From assembly GCA_963765725.1 (NCBI GenBank), contig CAVXXI010000003.1, forward strand, positions 1-64,000: 64,000 nt of DNA, read 5' to 3'. Positions 42,997-50,473 of this stretch are shown here, piece by piece (position 1 is the stretch's first letter; each line of letters starts with the position of its first letter). The notes below the pieces were generated by a model that worked only from the letters and a program-made list of their open reading frames with translations, was not told where the DNA came from and did not search any database. This stretch comes from DASQEH01 sp963765725 (GTDB taxonomy: Bacteria > Actinomycetota > Actinomycetes > Propionibacteriales > Nocardioidaceae). Position numbers and translations under genes: made by a program.

Positions 42997-43173
42997 ATGC
43001 TTGCTTCGATCCAGCCCTTCCTGGCCGCCGAGCTCGACTACCGACGCGAGAGGGCTCTCGCCGACTTCGCCGGATCCCGCCAGCGCCGCGCGGTGCGGCC
43101 GCGCAAGTCGCGCACCTCGAATGGCCCACATCTCGTACCGCGCCTGGTCCGTCGCGCCTTCGCGGGCCACTGA
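42997..43173 (+). CDS. small basic protein of 58 residues upstream of the LuxR ATPase
   Basis: ATG 42997 follows a good ribosome site AGAGGAG six bases upstream. The 58-residue product begins MLASIQPFLAAELDYRRERA and is rich in Arg (RQRRAVRPRKSRTSNG), ending VRRAFAGH. Similar short basic proteins with a helical LxAELxYRRER start occur in actinobacteria, with no known role. The stop at 43173 is 59 bases before the LuxR ATG. It may be a leader peptide or a small partner of the regulator. A frame this short is only supported by the ribosome site and its coding character. Confidence 0.55.
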   Translation: MLASIQPFLAAELDYRRERALADFAGSRQRRAVRPRKSRTSNGPHLVPRLVRRAFAGH

Positions 43174-43232
43174 GCACGCTCGCTGCGGTCGAGGCAGCCG
43201 AAACCGTTGCGGCATTGTCCCCGGCTACCGCC

Positions 43233-46211
43233 ATGATGGTGGACGTGCCGCTGGACCTGCCACCGCTTCGACCGTTGATCGGCCGAGCCGACGAGCTCGC
43301 CGAGCTGGCCCGTCTGCTCGGCGTGACCGAGAGTCCGACGTCGGGAGTGGTCCTGCTGTCCGGGGACGCAGGCGTGGGCAAGACCCGGCTGCTGCACGAG
43401 CTGCGCCAGCAGGCGCGTGAGGCCGGGTGGTACGTCCTCGTCGGGCATTGCCTCGACCTGGGTGACAGCGCCCTGCCGTACCTCCCGTTCGGTGAGGCGT
43501 TCGGCACCCTCGAGGTTGACTCCCCCACCCTGGCCGACGAGATCGCCACGACTCAGCCGCCGGTGACCCGGCTGATGCCGGGCCGCCGGCCGCCATCGCT
43601 GGAGGGCCCCGTCGACGGGGCCCGTGCCGACCGCACCGAGCTGTTCGAGGCGGTCTACGCGGCGCTCGGGCGGCTCGGGGACGACGCGCCGCTGCTCTTG
43701 ATGGTCGAGGACCTGCACTGGGCCGACCGCTCGACCCGTGAGCTTCTCAGCCTGCTCTTCGCCCGACCGTTCGGCAGCCCGGTGTCGATCGTCGCCTCCT
43801 ACCGCAGCGACGACCTGCATCGACGGCACCCGCTGCGCGCGGTCGTCGCGGAATGGGCTCGGCTGCCGCGCGTGAGCCGCCTGCACCTGGCACCTCTTGC
43901 CGACGCCGACGTGCGGACGCTCATCCGCTCCCTTCACCCCACCCCGCTCCGCGAGAGCGACGTCCGTACCGTCGTCAACCGCGCAGAGGGCAACGCCTTC
44001 TTCGCCGAGGAGCTCGTCGCCGCCGCCGAGCTCGGTTCCGGTCCGCTCCCGAGCGACCTCTCGACTCTCCTGCTCGTCCGTCTCGACCAGCTCGACGAGC
44101 CCGCGCGGCGACTCGTCCGCGCAGCGTCCGTGGCCGGCCGGTTCGTCGCCCACGACCTGCTGAGCGCGGTGGCCGGTCTCGCCGACGGCGAGCTCGACCT
44201 GGCCGTGCGGTCTGCGGTCGAGAGCAACGTCTTGGTGCCGGTCGGCGCCGACGACGCCTATGCGTTCCGGCACGCCCTGCTCGCCGAGGCCGTCTACAAC
44301 GACCTCCTTCCCGGCGAGCGGGTCCGCCTGCATGCGGGCTACGTCGCCGCGCTGTCACGCGCCGACAAGGGTCCCGGGTCCGCGGCCGACATCGCCCGGC
44401 ACGCCCGCGCCGCACACGATTCGGCCACGGCCATCCGGATGAGCATCCGGGCCGGCGACGACGCCATGTCGGTCGCCGGGCCCGACGAGGCCGCCCGCCA
44501 CTACGAGGTCGCGCTGGAACTCCTCGCCGAGTCCGGTGCCGCGAGCGTCGACGACGACGACGTCGACGTGGTCGGCCTCGCCGTCAAGGCGGCCACCGCC
44601 GCAGCCGATGCCGGCCGGCCCTACCGTGCGATCGCGATCGTCGAGGAGCAGCTGCGCCAGAGCGGCCACGACGACCCGCTCGGTCGCGCGCGGCTGCTGC
44701 TCGCGCTCGCGACCGCCGCGTTGCTGAGCGACAGCAACGTCGACGCGCTGGCCGCCACCACCGAGGCCCTGCACCTAGTCCCCGCCGAACCGGTCTCCGT
44801 CCTGCGGGCGGCCATCGTCAGCGCGCACGCCCGGGCCAACGCCGACCGCCAGCGCGACGACGACGCCATCCGCTGGGCGGGGGAGGCGTTGCAGCTCGCG
44901 CGAGAGCTCGATCTGCCCGACGTCGCCGTCGACGCCACAACGACACTCGCCCGGCTCGAGGAACGATCGGGTGATCCCGAGTCGTCCCGGCGAACCTTCG
45001 AGCGGATCGTCGCCGAAGCACGGGAGGCCGGCGACGGCGCCGCCGAGCTGCGGGCCCTGCACCACCTGGGCACCCTCGACTACGAGCAGGGCCGGCTCCG
45101 CGAGTCGCTGCACACGTACCTGGAAGGCGCCGAGCGCGCGCAGTCCCTCGGCCGCCCGTGGGCGCCGTACGGCCTCGACGCCCGTGTGCTCGCCGCCCTC
45201 GTGGCGTACCAGTGCGGTGACTGGGACGAGGCGCAGCAGATCATCGACGTCACCGGCCAGACCCCGCCGGCGATCGCCGAAGCGGCACTGGCGGCGGTGG
45301 GCATGGCCGTCGCGGCCGGTCGCGGCGACGTCGGTGCGCTCGACCTGATGCCGCACATCCGGCGCTGGTGGCACCGCGACGGCATGATCGCCATCATCAG
45401 CGGGGCGGCCGCTCTCGACCTCCATGGCGACGCCGACGACCTCGAGGCGGCCCGGGCCATGCACGACGACGTGGTCGCAGCCGTGTCACACCTGTGGGAG
45501 ACGTGCTATCCCCAGGCGCGGATCCGGTTGAGCGGGCTCATGCTCGGGCAGCTGTGTGCGCGGGCCTCCCGCTCCAGCGCGGGCGAGCGCGCCGCCCTGG
45601 CCCGTGAGGCAGCCGACCTCGTCGAGGTGGCGGACCGTGCGGCCGCCGGCTCCAGCGGACGGCTGAAACGCAGGGGACCCGAGAGTCTCGCCTGGATGGC
45701 ACGCGTACGGGCCGAGCACCTCCGGCTGCGCTGGCTCACGGCGGTGGACGCGCCGAACGAGACCGAGCTCGTCGAGGCGTGGCGGGAGTGCGTGGCTGCG
45801 TTCGAGCGCTACGGGCATGTCTTCGAGCTGGCCAGGTCTCAGGTGCGGCTCGCCACCGTGCTGCGAGCAGCAGGCATGTCGGCCGAAGCGCGACCACTCG
45901 TCGAGGCGTCCCGAATCACCGCACGCCGGCTCGGAGCCCAGCCGATGATCGCCGAGCTCCGCAGTCTGGGAGCCACCGGTCCCGCCGGCCGCGACCGCTC
46001 GCCTCAGGCGGACCAAGAGCTGACTCCGCGCGAGACCGAGATCCTCGCTCTGGTCGCGCAGGGGCGCAGCAACCGGGAGATCAGCGGTCAGCTGTACATC
46101 AGCGCCAAGACCGTCAGCGTGCACATCTCCAATATCTTGGCCAAGCTCGGTGCCTCCGGCCGCACCGAGGCGGCGGCAGTCGCGCGTCGGCGCGGCCTCC
46201 TCGTGGACTAA
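43233..46211 (+). CDS. large LuxR-type regulator with AAA-type ATPase and TPR-like region (LAL family)
   Basis: From ATG 43233 the protein has 992 residues. Near the N-terminus LIGRADELAELARLLGVTES, then LLSGDAGVGKTRLLHELRQQ, is Walker A, and LLLMVEDLHWADRSTRELLS Walker B. The middle (about residues 350-900) is Ala- and Arg-rich and helical, like tetratricopeptide repeats. The C-terminus has LTPRETEILALVAQGRSNRE and YISAKTVSVHISNILAKLGA, the LuxR HTH. Such LAL/MalT-type regulators respond to a ligand bound in the helical region. It is preceded by a small ORF and followed, ten bases after the stop, by the repeat array C. The longer frame from 42933 overlaps the small ORF and is not preferred. 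Confidence 0.85.
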   Translation: MMVDVPLDLPPLRPLIGRADELAELARLLGVTESPTSGVVLLSGDAGVGKTRLLHELRQQAREAGWYVLVGHCLDLGDSALPYLPFGEAFGTLEVDSPTLADEIATTQPPVTRLMPGRRPPSLEGPVDGARADRTELFEAVYAALGRLGDDAPLLLMVEDLHWADRSTRELLSLLFARPFGSPVSIVASYRSDDLHRRHPLRAVVAEWARLPRVSRLHLAPLADADVRTLIRSLHPTPLRESDVRTVVNRAEGNAFFAEELVAAAELGSGPLPSDLSTLLLVRLDQLDEPARRLVRAASVAGRFVAHDLLSAVAGLADGELDLAVRSAVESNVLVPVGADDAYAFRHALLAEAVYNDLLPGERVRLHAGYVAALSRADKGPGSAADIARHARAAHDSATAIRMSIRAGDDAMSVAGPDEAARHYEVALELLAESGAASVDDDDVDVVGLAVKAATAAADAGRPYRAIAIVEEQLRQSGHDDPLGRARLLLALATAALLSDSNVDALAATTEALHLVPAEPVSVLRAAIVSAHARANADRQRDDDAIRWAGEALQLARELDLPDVAVDATTTLARLEERSGDPESSRRTFERIVAEAREAGDGAAELRALHHLGTLDYEQGRLRESLHTYLEGAERAQSLGRPWAPYGLDARVLAALVAYQCGDWDEAQQIIDVTGQTPPAIAEAALAAVGMAVAAGRGDVGALDLMPHIRRWWHRDGMIAIISGAAALDLHGDADDLEAARAMHDDVVAAVSHLWETCYPQARIRLSGLMLGQLCARASRSSAGERAALAREAADLVEVADRAAAGSSGRLKRRGPESLAWMARVRAEHLRLRWLTAVDAPNETELVEAWRECVAAFERYGHVFELARSQVRLATVLRAAGMSAEARPLVEASRITARRLGAQPMIAELRSLGATGPAGRDRSPQADQELTPRETEILALVAQGRSNREISGQLYISAKTVSVHISNILAKLGASGRTEAAAVARRRGLLVD

Positions 46212-46220
46212 TCCCCACCA

Positions 46221-46484
46221 TCCGGCCGAGCGGGCGCAAATGCTCGGCCGAGTGGGCGCAAACGTCCGGCCGAGTGGGCGCAAACGTCCGGTCCAGTGGG
46301 CAGGAATGCCCGGTCGAGTGGGCGCAAATGCGGGGTCCAGTGGGCGCAAATGCGCGGTCCAGCGGGCGCAAATGCGCGGTCCAGCGGGCACGAATGCTCG
46401 ACCGAGCGGGCGGGAAAGTTCGCTCCAGCGGGCACGGGTGCCCGGTCCAGCGGACGCACGGGTCCGGCCGACCGGGAATATCCT
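46221..46484. repeat. 22-bp tandem repeat array C (12 units)
   Basis: Twelve units of exactly 22 bp start at 46221, 46243 and so on to 46463, ending near the start of the marR promoter. The plus strand carries the inverse orientation (TCCGGYCGAGTGGGCG plus CAAATG) of arrays A, B and E. Unit 2 contains a perfect palindrome CTCGGCCGAG. Copies drift along the array (GTCCAG for GTCGAG, CGCGG for TCCGG), so this is an old array of many rounds of duplication. It lies between the LuxR ATPase stop and the MarR gene, both on the plus strand. Confidence 0.92.
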
Positions 46485-46510
46485 CCGTACCCATGTCATT
46501 GAGCAACACG

Positions 46511-46544
46511 TATAGTGAGTACAACTCAGCAACTAGGAGGTTGC
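46511..46544 (+). promoter_or_regulatory. marR promoter -10-like element and hairpin over the ribosome site
   Basis: TATAGT at 46511-46516 fits a -10 element; no clear -35 is seen at the expected place. GCAAC (46529-46533) and GTTGC (46540-46544) flank TAGGAG, so the ribosome site AGGAGG is held in the loop and 3' edge of a small hairpin. This may tune translation, or the inverted repeat may be an operator for the MarR protein itself. Both are inferred. Confidence 0.4.
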
Positions 46545-46547
46545 ACA

Positions 46548-47309
46548 ATGACATTCAGACCAGAACCGGATGACAAGCACCCGGACTCCTCTGACCAGTA
46601 CGGCGACCCGCGTCCGACGCGGCATCGCCACCATCGACACGGCTCCCGCCACGAGCGACCAGAGCCCTTCACCGACGAACCCGTCGGCACCACGCCCGAA
46701 GCCCTGGCCGAGGCCTTCTTCGGTGTCGGCAGGCTGCTCCGAGGCCGCGGCAGCTACCGCTCCGCAGGGCCACGCCGCGATCGGCTGACCTTCGCGCGCG
46801 GTGCACTGCTCGCCGCGCTCGACACCGACGGCCCGCAGCGCATGGGCCACCTCGCACATCGACTGGGCGTCGTGCCGCGCACGATCACGCCCATGGTCGA
46901 CGCGCTCGAGGACGGTGGCCTCGTGACCCGCGAGGACGACCCCGACGACCGCCGCGCCACGATGCTGCGCATCACCGACGCCGGCCGTGCCGAGCTGTCC
47001 CGCAGCCGCTCCGACCGCAAGTCGACGATCGACGAGGTCTTCGAGGTCCTCAGCGACAGCGAGCGGACCGTCCTCGCCGGCGTGCTCGACAAGCTGCGCG
47101 CCGCCGCCCGCACCGGCCGGGAGCGCGATCGTGACCCCAGATCGGCGGGGCTCGCTAGCGAGGGTGACGACTCGTACGGCGACGAACCCGGCGACGACCC
47201 CGAGTCCCGGTCCGCACGACGCGGCCGGGGCCGCGGTCCTCGCGGGCGTCGCGAACGCCGGCGCGAGGGCTGGCACCCACGGTTCAGCAGCCGCGAAGAG
47301 ATCGGCTGA
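46548..47309 (+). CDS. MarR family transcriptional regulator
   Basis: The 253-residue protein starts at ATG 46548, nine bases after AGGAGG. A His/Arg-rich N-terminal extension (RHRHHRHGSRHERPEP, about 45 residues) precedes the winged helix: TFARGALLAALDTDGPQRMG, HLAHRLGVVPRTITPMVDAL, and the wing REDDPDDRRATMLRITDAGR. The last 60 residues are charged and basic (RRGRGRGPRGRRERRREG), possibly contacting DNA or RNA. MarR proteins repress nearby genes and respond to small phenolics or oxidants. Its target may be its own promoter. Confidence 0.85.
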   Translation: MTFRPEPDDKHPDSSDQYGDPRPTRHRHHRHGSRHERPEPFTDEPVGTTPEALAEAFFGVGRLLRGRGSYRSAGPRRDRLTFARGALLAALDTDGPQRMGHLAHRLGVVPRTITPMVDALEDGGLVTREDDPDDRRATMLRITDAGRAELSRSRSDRKSTIDEVFEVLSDSERTVLAGVLDKLRAAARTGRERDRDPRSAGLASEGDDSYGDEPGDDPESRSARRGRGRGPRGRRERRREGWHPRFSSREEIG

Positions 47310-47317
47310 CGCAGCCC

Positions 47318-47358
47318 GACGGTGCGCCTGACCGGCCCATTCGGTTAGGCGCACCGTC
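47318..47358 (+). terminator. strong terminator hairpin after marR
   Basis: GACGGTGCGCCTGACC (47318-47333) pairs with GGTTAGGCGCACCGTC (47343-47358) with 15 of 16 positions Watson-Crick and one G-T, loop nine bases, then TTCT. It ends the marR transcript nine bases after its stop. It also lies only 20 bases upstream of the Ser/Thr kinase start, so that kinase must have its promoter within or upstream of it, or be translated from a leaderless transcript. Confidence 0.7.
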
Positions 47359-47378
47359 TTCTGGGTAGCGCTCAGGTG

Positions 47379-49004
47379 ATGCATCCGGACGTCATCGCAG
47401 GTCGGTACCGCATCGTGCGTCCGGTCGGTCGAGGCGGGATGGGCACGGTGTGGCTGTGCATCGACGAGACACTCCACCGCCAGGTCGCCGTCAAGCAGAT
47501 CGGTTCCCTGCCCGGTGAGTCTCCCGGGGACACGGCCCGAGCGATGCGGGAGGCCCGGCTGGCGGCCGCCCTCAACCACACGAACGCGGTCTCCGTGTAC
47601 GACGTCGTCGAGCACGCTGGCACTACCTGGCTCGTGATGGAGTACATGGCCTCGAAGACGTTGTCGCAGCTCATCGCCTCGGAAGGGTCGCTGCCGCCCG
47701 GCCGTGTGGCCGCCATCGGAGCACAGGTAGCGGCGGCACTCACCAGCGCGCACTCCCTCGGCATCATCCATCGCGACATCAAGCCTGGCAACATCCTTGT
47801 CGGCGAGGACGACGTGGCCAAGATCAGCGACTTCGGCATCGCCCGCGGGCACACCGACATGCGCCTCACCCAGACCGGCATGGTCACCGGCACCCCCGCC
47901 TTCTTCTCCCCCGAGCTCGCGCGTGGCGCGGAGGCGTCCTTCGCCTCGGACGTCTGGGCCTTCGGCATCACCCTCTACACCGCCACCGAGGGCGCGCCGC
48001 CGTTCCAGCCTCAGACCAACCCGTTGGCCATGCTGAGTGTCATCGCCAACGAGCACGTACCCCGCCCCGAGCACGCGGGACCGCTCGTCCCCGTGCTGGC
48101 AGGGATGCTCGACCCCGATCCCTCCAGCCGGTTCACGATGGCTCAGGCGCTCACGTCGCTGCACCGGGTACAGGACCAGACCTCGTCGATGCCGTCGGAG
48201 GCCGCCGCCTCTGCCGAGGCGGCGGACGATGCGGCAACTCGAGAAGAGGCACCGACGCACACACCCACCATCGAGAGCCCGGTAGAGCCGGACTACGAGC
48301 GGCCCGTCGTCCTCCCCCCGGTAGCCGGACGCTGGGTCGACGAGCCCGCCCGTGAACACGACCAGTCGGCTCGCCGGCGCAGTCCGGTCGGACGGCTGGT
48401 CCGCGTCGCCCTCGCGCTGCTGGTGCTGGTGGGTGTCGCCGCGCTGCTGATGAACGTGCTCGGCTCCTTCTCCGGTGACAACGCACCGACGTCGACCGGA
48501 GCCGGCGGCACGGTCTCGACGTCGGGCTCCGGCACCCGCGACCACTCCGGCACCTCGGCCGGCTCGACCTCGGGCAGCGCGAGCGGTCCGGCGTCGTCCA
48601 GCGGCACTTCGACGTCGAGCTCCACGACGACGCCGTCCACCTCGCGGGCTGCCACGACGTCTCCCCCCGCGTCCTCGTCGGGACCTGGGGGCGGTACCTC
48701 CGCGTCCAGTCCGCAGGGCTTCACGCGGCTGTACTACCGAACCGTGCCGGGCAACCTCGACGCCGGCTGGAGCATGCTGGCCCCCAGCATGCAGGCCACC
48801 GTCGGTCGAGGTTCCTACGACGGCTTCTGGCACACGATCAAGTCCGTGAGCCTCTCCTCGGTCGACGCGGTCGACGCCACCACGGTCCGGTACCGGATCA
48901 CGTACACGTTCTTCAGCGGCAAGACGTCGACCGAGAACAAGCAGCTCACGCTGGCGCGCGGCGGCAGCTCGTACCTGATCACGAGCGACGCCGAAGCCCA
49001 GTAG
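47379..49004 (+). CDS. membrane Ser/Thr protein kinase (PknD/PknB-like, no PASTA)
   Basis: The 541-residue protein has a eukaryotic-like kinase at residues 1-265: VGRGGMGTVW (Gly loop), VAVKQI (Lys), HRDIKPGNIL, SDFGIAR and TPAFFSPELA. A juxtamembrane linker is followed by one membrane helix (LVRVALALLVLVGVAALLMN at about residue 345). The extracellular part is a Ser/Thr/Gly-rich stalk (to about 445) and a small folded domain (FTRLYYRTVPGNLDAGWSML, TVRYRITYTFFSGKTSTENK). PASTA repeats are absent, so the ligand is not peptidoglycan by this criterion. GTG 47376 is an alternative start. It is convergent with the histidine kinase. Confidence 0.9.
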   Translation: MHPDVIAGRYRIVRPVGRGGMGTVWLCIDETLHRQVAVKQIGSLPGESPGDTARAMREARLAAALNHTNAVSVYDVVEHAGTTWLVMEYMASKTLSQLIASEGSLPPGRVAAIGAQVAAALTSAHSLGIIHRDIKPGNILVGEDDVAKISDFGIARGHTDMRLTQTGMVTGTPAFFSPELARGAEASFASDVWAFGITLYTATEGAPPFQPQTNPLAMLSVIANEHVPRPEHAGPLVPVLAGMLDPDPSSRFTMAQALTSLHRVQDQTSSMPSEAAASAEAADDAATREEAPTHTPTIESPVEPDYERPVVLPPVAGRWVDEPAREHDQSARRRSPVGRLVRVALALLVLVGVAALLMNVLGSFSGDNAPTSTGAGGTVSTSGSGTRDHSGTSAGSTSGSASGPASSSGTSTSSSTTTPSTSRAATTSPPASSSGPGGGTSASSPQGFTRLYYRTVPGNLDAGWSMLAPSMQATVGRGSYDGFWHTIKSVSLSSVDAVDATTVRYRITYTFFSGKTSTENKQLTLARGGSSYLITSDAEAQ

Positions 49005-49036
49005 CCACACGGCCACGCAGGTTGAGGCGGGCGTCG

Positions 49037-50473
49037 TCAGGGGGCCCGGCGCTCCGTGAGCGGCAGACGCACGACGAACCGGGTGTCGCCGGGCGAGGAC
49101 TCCACACTGAGATCCCCACCGTGCCGGGCGACGACGATGCGGTACGAGATGTCGAGGCCGAGCCCAGTGCCCTGACCGGTGGCCTTCGTGGTGAAGAAGG
49201 GCTCGAAGATCCGCTGGCGAAGCTCCGGGGGCACACCGGGGCCGGTGTCGCCGATCTCGACCCGCACCGACTCGCCGTCGAGCGCTGTCCGTACGGTGAT
49301 CCGGCCCCCGCCGTCCATCGCCTGGACCGCGTTGTCGAGCAGGTTGGTCCAGACCTGGTTGAGCTCACCGGCGTACATCGGCACGGGCGGCAGCGAGCGG
49401 TCGAAGTCGGTGACCACCTCGACGCCTTTGAGCTTCGCGCTCAGCATGACGAGCGTGCTCTCGATGCCCTTGTGGATATCTGCTCGTGCGTGGGGCGCGC
49501 GATCCATGTTGGAGTACTGCTTCGCCGCGGCGACCAGCGTCGAGATGCGTGACACGGAGTCGGTGATCTCGTCCAGGAGCAGCTCGGTCTCGAGGGTGCT
49601 GGCAAGCCACTGCAGCCCTCCTTCGAGCACGTCGGCCGGAGCCCGGCGGGCGAAGTCGTCGAGGAACTCGCCCGTGGTACCCGCGCCGACGAAGATCGGC
49701 GCGATCTCCCATGCCGACGCCACGCCGTGGTCCTCGAGCCAGTCGGCGATCGCGTCCTCCCGCGCGGACTCTTCCAGCGGGGACAGGTGCGGAGCCGCCG
49801 CGATGCCCCGCACGGCCTGCTCCTGCACCTCCACCAGCACCTCGAGCAGGCGCGGGTCGAGCTCGTCGCGGGCCAGCTTCGCGAGCTTGGAACGCATACC
49901 GTGGACACGTTCGCGCAGTGCCGACGTCGCCCGCGAAGCCGCGGCGGCGGGGTTGTTCAGCTCGTGCGTGAGCCCGGCCGACAGGGCGCCGAGAGCCAGC
50001 AGCTGCTGTCGCTGACCCACGATCTGCTGCGTGTTCTGCATCCCGAGGAAGACGCCCTCCAGCAGGTGCATCGCCATCGGGAACCACGTACGCACCGCCC
50101 ACGTGAAGTCCTCCCGACTCAAGACGAACAGCCGCACGTCGGTGAGAGCCCGGACGGTGGCGGTGTACCGGTGCTCGTCGCCCTCCTCGAGGTATGACTG
50201 CGTGGCGCCGGCGTACACGCCGACCTGGTCGGTACGGCTGGTCTCGACGTCGTCTCGTCCGACCCGCCGGCTCAGGGCGATCGTGCCCTCCAGCAGCATG
50301 ATGAAGACCTCGGCGTCGTCGCCCTCCTTCAGGACCTCGCTGCCGCCGGCGACCTCCGCGACCCAGCCGTGCGCGGCCAGCCAGTCGAGCTGCGCGGTCT
50401 CGAGCTTCTCGAACAGGAACAGGCGGCGCAGGTCGTCGCCGGACAGCCTCCCCCGCTCCTCCTGGACGGTCAC
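49037..50473 (-). CDS. histidine kinase with cyclic-nucleotide-binding-like domain
   Basis: The 478-residue protein begins with a cNMP-binding fold (LFLFEKLETAQLDWLAAHGW, VFIMLLEGTIALSRRVGRDD, RYTATVRALTDVRLFVLSRE). A kinase core follows: LSAGLTHELNNPAAAASRAT (H-box His-Glu-Leu-Asn-Asn-Pro), LNQVWTNLLDNAVQAMDGGG (N-box) and IGDTGPGVPPELRQRIFEPF, GTGLGLDISYRI (G-boxes). No membrane helix is seen, so it is soluble. Its start ATG 50473 overlaps the TGA of the upstream reductase gene (ATGA), so translation is coupled. The cNMP ligand is not certain, as cNMP folds also bind other ligands or are allosteric only. Confidence 0.88.
   Translation of the reverse strand: MTVQEERGRLSGDDLRRLFLFEKLETAQLDWLAAHGWVAEVAGGSEVLKEGDDAEVFIMLLEGTIALSRRVGRDDVETSRTDQVGVYAGATQSYLEEGDEHRYTATVRALTDVRLFVLSREDFTWAVRTWFPMAMHLLEGVFLGMQNTQQIVGQRQQLLALGALSAGLTHELNNPAAAASRATSALRERVHGMRSKLAKLARDELDPRLLEVLVEVQEQAVRGIAAAPHLSPLEESAREDAIADWLEDHGVASAWEIAPIFVGAGTTGEFLDDFARRAPADVLEGGLQWLASTLETELLLDEITDSVSRISTLVAAAKQYSNMDRAPHARADIHKGIESTLVMLSAKLKGVEVVTDFDRSLPPVPMYAGELNQVWTNLLDNAVQAMDGGGRITVRTALDGESVRVEIGDTGPGVPPELRQRIFEPFFTTKATGQGTGLGLDISYRIVVARHGGDLSVESSPGDTRFVVRLPLTERRAP

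Noticed and set aside
46150..46554. Several overlapping frames over array C on both strands
   Set aside because: They are produced by the 22-bp repeat; no conserved domain or consistent start.
46533..49016. Long minus-strand frame opposite marR and the Ser/Thr kinase
   Set aside because: Shadow of two well-supported plus-strand genes.
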